The notes below the pieces were generated by a model that did not search any database, was not told the origin of the DNA, and was given only the letters and a program-made list of their open reading frames with translations. A stretch of DNA of 64,000 bases from Hyperoodon ampullatus (Eukaryota > Chordata > Mammalia > Artiodactyla > Ziphiidae), in contig OX457068.1 of the NCBI GenBank assembly GCA_949752795.1, positions 54,712,516 to 54,776,515 of the forward strand, read 5' to 3'. How positions within the stretch are numbered: the first letter of the stretch is position 1; each line of letters opens with the position of its first letter. Below are positions 13,151-25,131 of this stretch, piece by piece. Both the position numbers and the translations under genes were made by a program.

Positions 13151-13163
13151 CACTGCCCTTTTT
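13151..13163. repeat. Target-site duplication, left copy (13 bp)
   Basis: 'cactgcccttttt' here is repeated exactly at 13359-13371 on the far side of the SINE, marking L1-type retroposition. Confidence 0.85.
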
Positions 13164-13358
13164 TTTTTTTTTCGGTACGCAGGCACTGTTGTGGCCTCTC
13201 CCATTGCTGAGCACAGGCTCCAGACACACAGGCTCAGCAGCCATGGCTCACGGACCCAGCCGCTCCGCGGCGTGTGGGATCTTCCCAGACCGGGGCACGA
13301 ACCCGTGTCCCCTGCATCGGCAGGCAGACCCTCAACCACTGCGCCACCAGGGAAGCCC
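13164..13358 (-). mobile_element. CHR-type tRNA-Glu SINE
   Basis: Read on the minus strand the element starts 'gggcttccctggtggcgcag', the tRNA-Glu-derived head of CHR SINEs of whales, hippos and ruminants. The Pol III A box (TGGCGCAGTGG) and B box (GGTTCGTGCCC) are both intact, so it may still be transcribable. The body ends in a T run on the plus strand, that is, an A tail. A 13-bp target-site duplication flanks it. The body downstream of the tRNA part, with 'ggcctctcccattgctgagc' on the plus strand, is the version common in toothed and baleen whales. Open stretches of 60-120 codons across 13008-13407 are artefacts of this SINE. Confidence 0.9.
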
Positions 13359-13371
13359 CACTGCCCTTTTT
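13359..13371. repeat. Target-site duplication, right copy (13 bp)
   Basis: Exact repeat of 13151-13163, bordering the tRNA-derived end of the SINE. Confidence 0.85.
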
Positions 13372-15884
13372 AAAATGATTGAATCATGGCTTTTTATGGC
13401 TCTATAAAAGCCTTTATTAATTTTGGGAAGTTGCTGCATCTTCTGATCCTGTCCAGTCTCTGCTGGGAGGTTAAGTTATTCATACAGCTTCCAATTGACT
13501 TTGTTGATTGTGTTCTGAAAAGAACAAGAGGTCTCTTTGTTTTCCAAGCAGTCTTTGAAGGGAGGTTGTAGGGGAAGGCAAGAAGGGTATGGGTATCCTG
13601 AAGGTCATCACCCTGAGGGCTTCATGGGTAGGCAAGGGAGGATACCTCATGGTGATCAGTGGAATTGTTGGAACAACGTAGCTCAAGGGAGAGGGACAAT
13701 GGACTTTAAGAGTGTCCTCTGGAGATGTGTCCACATGTGTGTTCATGAACACGTGTGTGTCTTAGTTCTTCCACTGTGGTTTTCTGCTAATGTTTCTGAA
13801 TATAAGAATAAAATATTGTTTTTATAGAGCTCTTTCTAACTTAGGGTGTGCTTTCAAACATACTATCTCATTTTTATTTTGAGCCCCCTATAATTGTACT
13901 GGCTGCTGAAACAGCTATTTTAACATGTTCATTTCATGGTCGTGAGGTTGTGTGTCTGGAGGGCAGTGTTACCAAGTAGTGTGTCTCTCGCACATGGCCT
14001 CTTGAAAAGCAAGTGGATCTTTTGGTCCCAAGGCTGTCACTGTTCCCATGATAGGTCTGCTCTCCTATCTGTTGCCATATGAAGAGTTTGTGGAAGGAAT
14101 GCTTTTCTGAGACCCTTCCCACTGCCATCACTCACAAAATTCTCCCCCATCTTGCACACATGAGCACACACACACACACAGGCACACACAAACTTATAAG
14201 TTAATTTATCCACCCTCCTCTCTTACAACTTACCCAAGAATCCCAAACTCCCAAACACTGCCCCTCCCCCACACCTGTTATTCTCAGACCAGGCAGCCTG
14301 CTGGTAATTCCCTTTCCTTAGTCTATGCAGTCCTTCACCCAGGCTGATCTACTGATTCCTTCAAGGCCTGGATTGAAAGTCACCTCTTCCAGGCTCCTTC
14401 CCTAGACAACCCCACCTCATGCTGCAGCCCTTCCTGAATCAGAAGGACTAGAGTAGAGGAGGATGTGGGTGGCACCCAGGGTCAGAAAACCCACCTGGTA
14501 AAGCTGATCAAGTCACTTCCCCACCAGGAAGTTCTAATCCATGAATGGGAACACCAGCCCTGCCCAGCCAGTTTCACAAGGCTGTTATTAGCGACAAATG
14601 AGACCATACATCAAGAAAAGACTATACGACCAGCACACCATTATGTACATTTTATACAATTGTGACCCTTGCTGTGAGAAATAGAAAATAAATAACAGAG
14701 AGATCAAGAACAGTTGCTTTTTTCAGAGAAGGCTCTAATATCCCTGTTGCCTTTGGACTGGTGAAGGGCTGTGGGAGGGATTCCAGGAAGGAGGAGGCCA
14801 TGAGTGAGGGACCAAAGACAGAAGGGAGCATGGCTTTTTATCTAAAGACTGGCTGTAACAGGAGGCAGCTGATGAGAGTCAAGGATGTTGGGAAGCTTCA
14901 GCTGACACTTAGGAGAAACTTCTGAGGGCAAGATTTGAGTGAAAAACTATGAAACAGGGGACTAGGACCAGGTAGGATAAGCCCAGAGAGCCCTTAGGCT
15001 GGGGACTAGGAGATATCTCATTACTAAGACTATCAGCATAGAAAAGGGAAGGTTGACTTGATGCTGAACATTTAGATGCTTTATATTAGAATGTTTAGGG
15101 TTCCCTGAATATTGTGCCACCCCAGGAAGTGGCTTGGTTATAGATGGGAGCAAAGCTGTAGAGATGGGGCAAATTTATAGTGCATGGCCTGAAGAGCTGA
15201 AGAATGACCATAGGGGCAGAGCCAGGCCCTCCATCACTGCAGTTCTATAATGATCAGGTGAAAGAGAGACACTTTACCTGAGTGTGTTCTCCCTGACCTT
15301 CCTGAGACACACCCACAACCCCCCCCCCCCCACACACACACATACTCATCAGGGTCAGCTCCACAGAGTCAAAGAAAACTTGGAGACATGAGGGCTTTGG
15401 AGAACAGACTCAGTTTAAAAATACAAGATATTTTCAATGCTCACTAAAGTGATAACTTTCAGCCTTCTTAAATTCCCTTGAAACTGTACATGTTGTCATC
15501 TGGCTCTTCTATAGAGCAACCACTCAGAGGGACTAGTTTCTACTAACACTGCCAAGTCTTGTATTTTCTCCATTTTTTTCCATTTGATTCCTCTCTTTCT
15601 TCCCCACCTTAGTCCATGGTTATACTTTCTCTGTTATTTCCCCTGTATAACATTTCAATTTGGCAACCTGCTTTTTAACCCCTACCCTTTCAGTGACTTG
15701 ACTACTGCACTCTGCCACTTGTGTGTGACTTATAACACTTTCCCAATGTCCCACTACATCCTGTGGCACCAACCCAGGTCTCACCTGCAGACATGAAAGG
15801 GATGGAACCAACCTCTTCACATTAAAGTATTTGATACAAAGAAGTGCTATTCAGGGATAATTATCATGTTACAAAACTTCATTT
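13372..15884. other. Mostly unique sequence, no gene seen
   Basis: It contains a CA run (about 14166-14182), a possible MIR (14465-14700, listed separately) and a C13 run at 15319-15331 followed by CA repeats. Open stretches at 13480-13827, on both strands, have no family resemblance. Confidence 0.4.
14465..14700 (+). mobile_element. Possible MIR, sense orientation
   Basis: 'ctgatcaagtcacttcccca', 'atccatgaatgggaacacca' and 'cacaaggctgttattagcga' sit in the order of the MIR 3' half. The match is diverged and the ends are uncertain. Confidence 0.35.
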
Positions 15885-16015
15885 TCCCCGCCAATATTTA
15901 TTGAAGCCTAAATTATGCCAGGTGCCAGAGACATAGAAATGGCACAAAGCTCATATTGTCATGGTGTTTAGATTCTAGTGAGGGAAGACAGACACTAAAA
16001 TGGCACATCCATCAA
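15885..16015 (-). mobile_element. L2 3' end, reverse orientation
   Basis: 'caatatttattgaagcctaa', 'atgccaggtgccagagacat' and 'gtttagattctagtgaggga' follow the reversed L2 3' terminus in order. Confidence 0.55.
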
Positions 16016-16076
16016 ATCTGAAGTGATGGTATTTCTGACATCAGGGTGGAAATCAAGCATTTTTACCTTGGATAGA

Positions 16077-16112
<36 letters not shown>

Positions 16113-18075
16113 TGTTGTTGTTTTTGGGTGATGGAATTCTTCATATTGTCAAAGTTGAGTGAGGAAGTGAAAGGATTATTGATTACTGGGCCAGAAATTT
16201 TTCTAAGATTGAGCACTTAAGCTACCCTATCATCTTCCTATTCATCAGACAGTTCTGCTGCTTTCTCATTTGTAAATGTATTTTATGTCAAATTGAACCC
16301 TGAGGGGAAGGCAAAAGCTTCAGCTTAAAATGTATATGTAGAACACAGTAATAATGTTTGAAGATAGTGAATTCCAGAATGACTGTACATAGAACAGGTA
16401 AATGGTAAAGCTGATCTATCCATGACCACTTAGAAGTTTCTTTTTATGTCCTTCTCATGTTTCTGAAATTTGGAGGATAACAGGATGCTTGGCAAATCAA
16501 ACATTTTGAGTCTATTTACCAAAATCTTGTTCTAAGTCCTTTTGTGAAGCAGTCATGCAGGGAAACGTGTAGCTATAAAGGTCAGGTTAGGACCTGAGGG
16601 ACAAGGGGTTCTGGGCTGGCTTTACATGAACACCAAATAGCTACTAAATGAAAGGAAAAATAATCTTTCTAAAATGATTTAAGTCCTTGGGGAAAGTGGG
16701 ATTCATTTAGGAGTCATTTCATTCAAAAACTCAATTTTAAATTAATAGACACTATGAGATAAGACTCCCCATATAGTTACTCTCTCTGTCCTCCAGAAAG
16801 TCTCCCTACAGACACAAAAAAAGCCCATGAGAACTGGTCTGTGAGGGAAGAGTCCAGAGCCAGACAAGGTCTGTTGGTAACACAGTTCAGAGGAGACACC
16901 GTAAGGAAAGGCACATTGAGAAAAAGCAAAGGACACAACACCTTCCTCTTTATGCATGGCAAATCAATTCAGTGTCTTTCATTACCACCTGAAAACTGAA
17001 TGCAAGTGTGAACAATAAACTTTAATCTGGTTGACAACAGTTTTTTAAAAAATGCACTGAAAGCAAGTTTCAGCAGCCTGACACACTTTATGACACTTAT
17101 TAAAAAGACACACTTGTAAGTCAATTAACCTGGCCATTGGTACCTTTTAACTTGTTTTCTAAGAGGAAAGGCAGCAGTGAAGGGGCAAAGTTTCCATCTA
17201 GAATGTTCTAAGTTGATTTCTTTACCCCTAGAATAAAGGCTGCTGATCTGAGTTCCAACTAATATATATAAGCCTGCAGCTCACCTGCTTCCAACACCTG
17301 AAAAGTTCAAAGAAAGAGCTTGTGGGTGTCCTTTCTTGGTTTTCACATTTTATTCAAAGAAGAATTGAGGCCATACCCATAAAGAAATCAATGTACAGCA
17401 AAATTGGTACAATATGGGAGTTAAAACAGAAGCACAATGCACAATATTTAGTTAGTAAACATTTTGTGAGTTTGTACTAGAAATGTTTGTATCGAGGGAA
17501 AAAATCTATGTACTTAAAAAAAATTGTTTCTAAGGACATGATACCCCTATTCCAGCCAGAGAACTCCAAAACACCAATAAATAAGTACATTAGTAATTAA
17601 ATAAATAAGATTTTTTCTTATTTCTTATATTTTTTGTTTTACTTTTCATTTCCTAAAATTTTGTAATGCATAAAATATTACAAATTTACTACTTAACTTT
17701 ACCCTCTGAAAATTGGATTATAAGTGTAACTATCTTGGAGATCAATTCATTATCATTATTTAAATTCCATAGATATAGGACAAGAAAAATAGTAGTTGCC
17801 CAAAAAGGCTTGCTAAGAATATTTTAGTTGCATACAATTCTTTAACACAAAATCAAGTATATTTTGGCCTTCAGGGAGAACTATATATATTTTTTCTTTT
17901 TTTTGTACAAAAATGAGAACAAGTGTTTCAGTACTTTCCTTGCTAGTGAGCTTCCTGTTCTTGACTTTTGATATACTCTTCTCCTTCTAACTAAGCTTTA
18001 AGGACTTGGGATTGGAAAGGCTCTGGCAAGGAAGACAGTTTATTCCAAAAGAGACTAAAAACAAGTGGGAGGGAA
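16016..18075. other. Unique AT-rich sequence, no gene seen
   Basis: It contains an uninterrupted T32 tract at 16079-16110 with a TTG-rich shoulder. The rest is AT-rich DNA without a gene or named repeat. Two overlapping minus-strand open stretches at 16742-16962 are unremarkable. Confidence 0.45.
16079..16110 (-). repeat. Poly-T tract of 32 bases
   Basis: 32 consecutive T, followed by 'attgttgttg'. No SINE or LINE body is recognisable beside it. Confidence 0.85.
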
Positions 18076-19987
18076 GGTGCTTCAAGATGGTGGAGGAGTA
18101 AGACATGGAGATCACCTTCTTCCCCACAAGTACACAAAAAATACATCTACATGTGGAACACCTCCTGCAGAACACCTACTGAACACTGGCTGAAGACCAC
18201 AGATTTCCTAAAAGGCAAGAAACTCCCCAAATACCTGGGAGGGAAAAAGAAAAAAGGAAAAACAGAGACAAAAGAGTAGGGATGGAACCTGCACCTTTGT
18301 GAGGGAGCTGTGAAGGAGGAAAAGTTCCCACATACTAGGAAACCTCTTAACTGACAGAGACGGGGTATGGGCCAGGGAAAACCTTGGAGCCACTAAGGAC
18401 AGCTCAGAAACAGGGGTGCAGAGGGCAAAGCAGAGAGATTCCTGCACAGAGGATCGGTGCTGAACATCATTCACCAGCCTGAGAGACTTGTCTTCTCACA
18501 CGCCAGGGCGGGTGGGGGCTGGAAGCTGAGGCTCAGGCTTCAGAGGTCAGATCCCAGGAAGAGGACTGGGGTTGGCTATGTGAACACAGCCTAAAGGGAG
18601 TTAGTTAGTGCACCACAGCTAGCCAGGAGGGAGTCCAGGAAAATGCCTGGACCTGCCTAACAGGCAAGGGTTTCAGGGTGTGTGAGGAGAGAGGATTCAG
18701 AGCACTGCCTAAACGAGCTTCAGAGATGGGCGCAAGCCACGGATATCAGAGTAGACACCAGAGACTGGCATGAAATACTAACTCTGCTGCTGCAGCCATC
18801 AAGAATCCTGTGTGCAAGCACAGGTCACTATCCACAACTCTTCCACACCAGGAGCCTGTGCAGCCCGCTACTGCCAGGGTCCTGTGATCCAGAGACAACT
18901 TCCCAGGGAGAACACTAGGCACACCTCAGACTGTTACAATATCATGCTGGACTCTGCCGCTACAGGCTCACCCCACATTCCATGCCCCTCCCTCCCAGAC
19001 CATTTACAGGCCACTAATTTAACCCTATCATGTCTGGGCAGGGAATAGACATCCTCAGGTGACCTACATGCAGAGGTGGGGCCAAAACCAAAGCTGAACC
19101 ACAGGAGTGGGGGTCACAAAGAAGAGAAAGGGAGAATTCTCTGTGCAGCCTCAAGAGAAGTGTATTAAATCCCCACAGTCAGCTTGATGCACCCTGCATC
19201 TATGGAATACCTGAATAGAAAACAAATCATCCCAAAATTGGGGCAGTGGACTTTGGGACCAAGTGTAGACTTGGGGTTTGCTGTATGTGACTGTCTTATT
19301 TCTGATTTTTATGTTTATATTAGTATAGTTTTTAGCATTTGATATCATTGGTGGATTTGTTTATTGGTTTGGTTGCACTCCTATTTTTTATAACACCTTA
19401 ATTTTTTTTATTTTAATAATTTAATTTTATTTTATATTTTTATTGATTGATTTATTTAGATTTCTTTATTTTTTGCTTCTTCTTCTAAGCTGTGTGGCTG
19501 ACAGGGTCTTGGTGCTCCAGCCTGGTGTCAGGCCTGAACTTCTGAGATGGGAGAGCCGAGTTCAGGACACTGGGCCACCAGAGATCTCCCAGCCACACAT
19601 AATGTCAATTGGTGAGAGTCCTCCCTGAGATCTCCATCTCAATGCTAAGACCCAGATCCGCTAAACGGTCAGCAAGCTCCAGTGTTGGATACCCCATGCC
19701 AAACAACTAGCAAGACAGGGACAAAACACCAACCATTAGCAGAGAGACTGCCTAAAATCATACGAAATTCACAAACACCTCAAAACACACCACGGGATGC
19801 AGCACTGTCCATCAGAAAGACAAGATCTAGCCCAACACACCAGAACACAGGCACCAGTACCCTCTATCAGGAAACATACACAAGCCCCTGAACCAACCTT
19901 CCCCACTGGGGGAGACACCGAAAACAATGGGAACTACGATCCTGTAGCCTGTGAAAAGGAGACCACAAACACAGTAAGTTAAACAAA
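18076..19987 (+). promoter_or_regulatory. 5' UTR/internal promoter relic of the old L1
   Basis: It is the counterpart of the young copy's 5' UTR (55650-57134) but longer. A T-rich block at about 19241-19505 ('ggcagtggactttgggacca' onward) has no counterpart in the young copy. The CpG-rich character is largely lost and the leading ETS-like motif is gone, so promoter activity is unlikely. The open stretches inside it (18682-19048, 19682-20117) are not genes. Confidence 0.75.
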
Positions 19988-20869
19988 ATGAGAAGACAGA
20001 GATATATACCACAGATAAAGGAGCAAGGTAAAAACCCACTAGACCAAAGAAATGAAGAGGAAATAGGGAGTCCATCCTGAAAAATATTTCAGAGTAATGA
20101 TAGTAAGGATGATCCACAATCTTGGAAACAGACTGGAGAAAATAAAAGAACAGTTTAACAAGGACCTAGAAGAACTAAAGAGCAAACAAAAAATGATGAA
20201 CAAAACAATAAATGAAATTAAAAATTCTCTAGAAGGAATCAATAGTGGAAAAACAGAAACAGAAGAATGGATAAGTGATATGGAAGATAAAATAGTGGAA
20301 ATAACTACCACAGAGCAGAATAAAGGAAAAAAGAATGAAAAGAACTGAGGACAGTCTCAGAGAATTCTAGGACAATATTAAATGTATCAACATTTGAATT
20401 ATAGGGATCCCAGAAGAAGAGAAAAAGAAAGGGACTGAGAAAATATTTGAAGAGTCTATAGTTGATAACTTCCCTAACATGGGGAAGGAAATAGTCAAAA
20501 AGGTCCAGAAAATGCAGAGAGTCCCATACAGCATAAATCCAAGGAGAAACATGTCAAGACGCATATCAAACTATCAAAAATTAATTAAATAAATAAAAGC
20601 AGCAAGGGAAAAACAACAAATAACATACAAGGGAATCCATATAAGGTTAACAGCCAATCTCTCAGCAGACACTATACAAGCCAGAAGGGAGTGGCAAGAC
20701 ATATTTAAAGTGATGAAAGGAAAAAAACCTACAACCAAGATTACTCTATTCAGCAAGGATCTCATTCAGATTCCACAGAGAAATTAAAAACTTTACAGAC
20801 CAGTAAAAGCTAAGAGAAATCATCACCACCAAAACAGCTTTAAAACAAATGCTAAAGGAACTTCTCTAG
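19988..20869 (+). pseudogene. LINE-1 ORF1 relic (RNA-binding protein)
   Basis: The start codon context ('aaaatgagaagacaga') and the end ('cttctctaggcaag') match ORF1 of the young copy. ORF1 encodes the trimeric RNA-binding and chaperone protein of L1. Frame is lost repeatedly: the longest surviving piece is 83 codons at 20097-20348, covering the coiled-coil region (repeated K/E/I/L heptads). Between 20317 and 20345 the frame shifts relative to the young copy. The RNA-recognition and C-terminal parts survive only as diverged nucleotide similarity. It cannot give a full-length protein. Confidence 0.8.
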
Positions 20870-20927
20870 GCAAGAAACACAAGAGAAGGAAAAGACCTAC
20901 AAAACCAAATGCAAAACAATTAAGAAA

Positions 20928-23247
20928 ATGGTAATAGGAACATACATATCAATATTTACCTAAAATGTAAATGGATTAAATGCTCCAAGCAAAAGACATA
21001 GACTAGCTGAATGGATACAGAAATAAGACCCATATATATGCTATCTACAAGAGACCCACTTCAGACTTAAAGACACATACAGACTGAAACTGAGGGGATG
21101 AAAAAAGATATTCCATGCCAATGGAAATCAAAAGAAAGCTGGAGTAACAATACTCATATGAGATAAAATAGACTTTAAAATAAAGATTATTATAAGAGAC
21201 AAAGAAGGACACTACATACTGATCAAGGGATCAACCCAAGAAGAAGACACAACAATTATAAATATTTATGCACACAACATAGGAGTACCTCAATACATAA
21301 GGCAAATGCTAACAGTCATAAAATGGGAAATATACAGTAACACAGTAATAGTAGGGGTCCTTAACACCCCACTTTCACTAATGGACAGATCATCCAAAAT
21401 GAAAATAAATAATGTAAAACAAGCCTTAAATGACACATTGAACATGTTGGACTTAATTGACATTTATATGACATTCCATTCCAAAACAACAGAATACACT
21501 TTCTTCTCAAGTGCTCATGGAATATTCTCCAGGAAAAATCATTTCTTGGGTCACAAATCAAGCGTTGTAAACTTAAGAATATTGAAATTGTATCAAGTAT
21601 CTGTTCTGACCACAATGCTATGAGAAGAGATATGAATTACAGGAAAAAAACTGTAAAAAATGCAAACATATGAAGCCTAAACAATATGCTATTAAATAAC
21701 CAAGAGATCACTGAAGAAATCAAAGAGGAAATCGAAAAATAGAAACAAATGATGATGAAAACATGACAACTCAATATCTAATGGAAGCAGCAAAAGCAGT
21801 TCTAAGGGGGAAGTTTATAGCAATTCAATCTCACATCAAGGAACAAAAAAAAAAATCTCAAATATACAAGCTAAGCTTACATCTAAAGCAATTAGAAAAA
21901 GAAGAACAAAATAACCTCAAAGTTAGTGGAAGGAAAGAAATCATAAAAATCAGATCATAAATAAATGAAAAAGAAATGAAGGAAACAATAGCAAATATCA
22001 AAAAAACTAAAAACTGGTTCTTTGAGAAGATAAAAAAATTGATAAACCATTAGCCAGACTCATTAAAAAAGAAAGGAAGAAGACTCAAACCAACAGAATT
22101 AGAAATAAAAAAGAAGTAACTACTAACACTGAAGAAATAAAAAGAATCAGTAGAGATTACTACAAGCAAATATATGCCAATAACATGGACAACCTGGAAG
22201 AAATGGACAAATTCTTAGAAAAGCACAACCTTCTGAGACTGCACCAGGAAGAAATAGAAAATATAAGCAGACCAATCACAATCATTAAAATTGAAACTGT
22301 GATTAAAAAACTTACAATAAACAAAAGGTCAGAACCAGATGGCTTCACAAGCAAATTCTATCAAACATTTAGAGATGAGATAACACCTATCCTTCTCAAA
22401 CATTTTCCAAAATATAGCAAAGGAAGGAACACTTCCAAACTCATTCTATGAGTCCACCATCACCCTGATACCAAATCGAGACAAAGATGTCACAAAAAAA
22501 GAAAACTACAGGCCAATATCTCTGACGAACATAGATGCAAATATCCTCAACAAGATACTAGGCAGCAGAATCCAACAGCACATTAAAAGGATGATACAAC
22601 ATGATCAAGTGTGGTTTAACCCAGGAATGCAAGGATTCTTCAATACATGAAAATCAATCAATGTTATACAACATATTAACAAATTGAAGGAGAAAAAACA
22701 TATGATCATGTCAGTAGATGCAGAAAAATCTTTCAATAAATTTCAACACACATTTATGATAAAAACTCTCCAGAAACTAAGCATAGAGGGAAGTTAACTC
22801 AACATAATAAAGGCAATATATGACAAACTGACAGCAAACATCATTCTCAATGGGGAAAAACTGAAACCATTTCCTTTATGATCGGCGAGAATACAAGTTT
22901 ATGCACTCTCACCACTATAATTCAACATAGTTTTGGAAGTTTTAGCCACAGCCATCAGAGAAGAAAAAGAAATAAAAGGAATGCAAATTGGAAAAGAAGA
23001 AGTAAAACTGTCATGGTTTGCAGGTGATATGATACTATACATAGAGAATGCTAAAGATGATACCAGAAAACTACTAGATATAATCAATGAATTTGGTAAA
23101 GTAGTAGGATATAAAATTAGTGCACACAAATCTATTGCATTTCTATACACTAATGATGAAAAATCTGAAAGTGATATTAAGGAAACACTTCCATTACCAT
23201 TGCAACAAAAAGAATAAAATACCTAAGAATAAGCCTACCTAAGGAGA

Positions 23248-23280
<33 letters not shown>

Positions 23281-24750
23281 GTATGCAGAAAACTATAAGA
23301 CACTGACAAAAGAAACTAAAGATGATACAAACATTTGGAGAGATATACCATGTTATTAGATTGGAAGAATCAACACTATGAAAATGACTATACTACTCAA
23401 ATCAGTCTACAGATTTAATGCAATCCCCATCAAACTACCAATGGCATTTTCCACAGAATTAGAACAAACAATTTCACAATTTGTATGGAAACACAAAAGA
23501 CCCCGAACAGCCAAAGCAATGTTGAGAAAGAAAAATGGAGCTGTAGGAATCAGGCTCCCAGACTTCAGACTCTGCTGCATAGCTACAGTAATGAAGACAG
23601 TACGGTACTGGCACAAAAACAGAAATATAGATCAATGGAACAGGATGGAAAGCACAGAGATAAACCTATGCACATATGGTCACCTTTTCTTTGCTAAAGG
23701 AGGCAAGAATATACAATGGAGAAAAGACAGCCTCTTCAATAAGTGTTGCTGGTAAAACTGCACAGCTACCTGTAAAAGAATGAAATTAGAACCCCTCCTA
23801 ACACCATACACACACACAAAAACAAACTCAAAATGGATTAACAAACTAAATGTAAGACTGAACACTATAAAACTCTTAGAGGAAAACATAGGGAGAACAC
23901 TCTATGACATAAATCACAGCAAGATCCTTTTTGACCCACCTCCTTGAGAAATGGAAATGAAAGCAAAAAGAAACTAATGGGACCTAATGAAACTTAAAAG
24001 CTTTTGCACAGCAAAGGAAACCATAAACAAGACAAAAAAAACACCCTTCAGAATGAGAGAAAATATTTGCAAATGAAGCAACTGACAAAGGATTAATCTC
24101 CAAAATATACAAGCAGCTCATGCAGGTCAATATCAAAAAAACAAACAACCCAATCTAAAAATGGGCAGAAAACCTAAAAATACATTTTTCCAAAGAAGAT
24201 ATACAGATTGCCATCAAACACATGAAAGGATGCTCAACAACACTAAACATTGGATAATGCAAATCAAAACTATCATGAGGTATCACCTCACAACAGTCAG
24301 AATGGCCATCATCAAAACTCTACAGACAATAAGCGCTGGAGAGGGTGTGGAGAAAAGGGAACCCTCCTGCACTGTTTGTGGGAATGTAATTTGATATAAC
24401 CACTATGGAGGACAGTATGAAGGTTCCTTATAATACTGAAAATATAACTACCTTATGACCCAGCAATCCCAATACTGGGCATATTCCCTGAGAAAACCAT
24501 AACTCAAAAGAGAACTGTACCACAATGTTTATTTCAGCACTTTACAATAGCCAGGACATGGAAGCAATGTAAGTGTACTTCGACAGATGAATGGATAAAG
24601 AAGATGTGGTACATATATACAATGGAATATGACTCACCCATAACAAAATTAAGTTTTTTGTAGTGAGGTGGATGGATTTAGAGTCTGTCTACAGAGTGAA
24701 ATAAGTTAGAAAAGAAATATCATATTGTAACACATATATATGGAATCTAA
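20928..24750 (+). pseudogene. LINE-1 ORF2 relic (endonuclease/reverse transcriptase)
   Basis: The start 'aagaaaatggtaatagg' and the end 'tatggaatctaa' match the young copy. ORF2 normally encodes an AP-type endonuclease, a reverse transcriptase and a Cys-rich C terminus. Here a stop appears within the first dozen codons (leucine TTA to TAA). The endonuclease GDFNTP block has become GVLNTP. The reverse-transcriptase FADD motif reads FAGD at 23027-23038, and a stop TGA lies at 22648-22650. A 30-A run interrupts the gene at 23249-23278. Remaining open pieces (21306-21623, 22185-22451, 22933-23217, 23378-23755) are fragments of this one gene, not separate genes. Confidence 0.85.
23249..23278 (+). 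repeat. A30 tract inside the old ORF2
   Basis: 30 consecutive A between 'aaggagac' and 'ctgtatgcag'. The young L1 has only 'aaaagac' here, so the run arose by expansion after insertion. Confidence 0.85.
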
Positions 24751-25131
24751 AAAAAAAGAAATGGTTCCAATGAACATAGGGCAGGACAGGAATAAATACA
24801 CAGACATAGAGAATGCACTTGAGGACACAGGGAGTGGTAAGTGCAAGATTGGATGAAGTGAGAGAGTTGCATTGACATATATACACTACCAAATGTAAAA
24901 TAGATAGCTATTGGGAATAAGCCGCATAGTACAGGGAGATCATGTATGTGCTTTGTGACCACCTAGAGGTGTGGGATATGGAGAGTGGGAGGGAGATGCA
25001 AGAGGGAGGTTATATGGGGATATATGTATATGTATAGCTGATTTAGTTTGTTATACAGCAGAAACTATCACAACATTGTAAAGCAATTATACTCCAATAA
25101 AGATGTTAAGAAAAAATAAATAAAATAAAAA
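24751..25131 (+). other. 3' UTR and A-rich tail of the old L1
   Basis: It follows the young copy's 3' UTR ('gacatatatacactaccaaa', 'gtacagggagatcatg'), then 'actccaataaag' and an A-rich tail interrupted by AAAT units at about 25103-25131. The G-rich segment is degraded. Confidence 0.75.

Larger units (their letters stand above)
18076..25131 (+). mobile_element. Old, nearly full-length LINE-1 (decayed)
   Basis: The element begins at a degraded copy of the L1 start ('caagatggtggaggagtaag') and ends in an A-rich tail after 'actccaataaagatg'. In order it carries a 5' UTR of about 1.9 kb, ORF1 and ORF2 relics and a 3' UTR. It aligns by eye along its whole length with the younger copy at 55.65-62.28 kb, but has many stop codons, frameshifts and CpG-to-TpG changes. 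I could not find a convincing target-site duplication, consistent with age. It serves as an internal outgroup for judging the younger copy's mutations. Confidence 0.85.

Noticed and set aside
13008..13407. Five overlapping open frames of 60-121 codons on both strands
   Set aside because: They coincide with the CHR SINE, which is GC-rich and open in several frames in every copy.
18076..25131. Target-site duplication around the old L1
   Set aside because: I compared about 40 bases on each side and found no convincing direct repeat.
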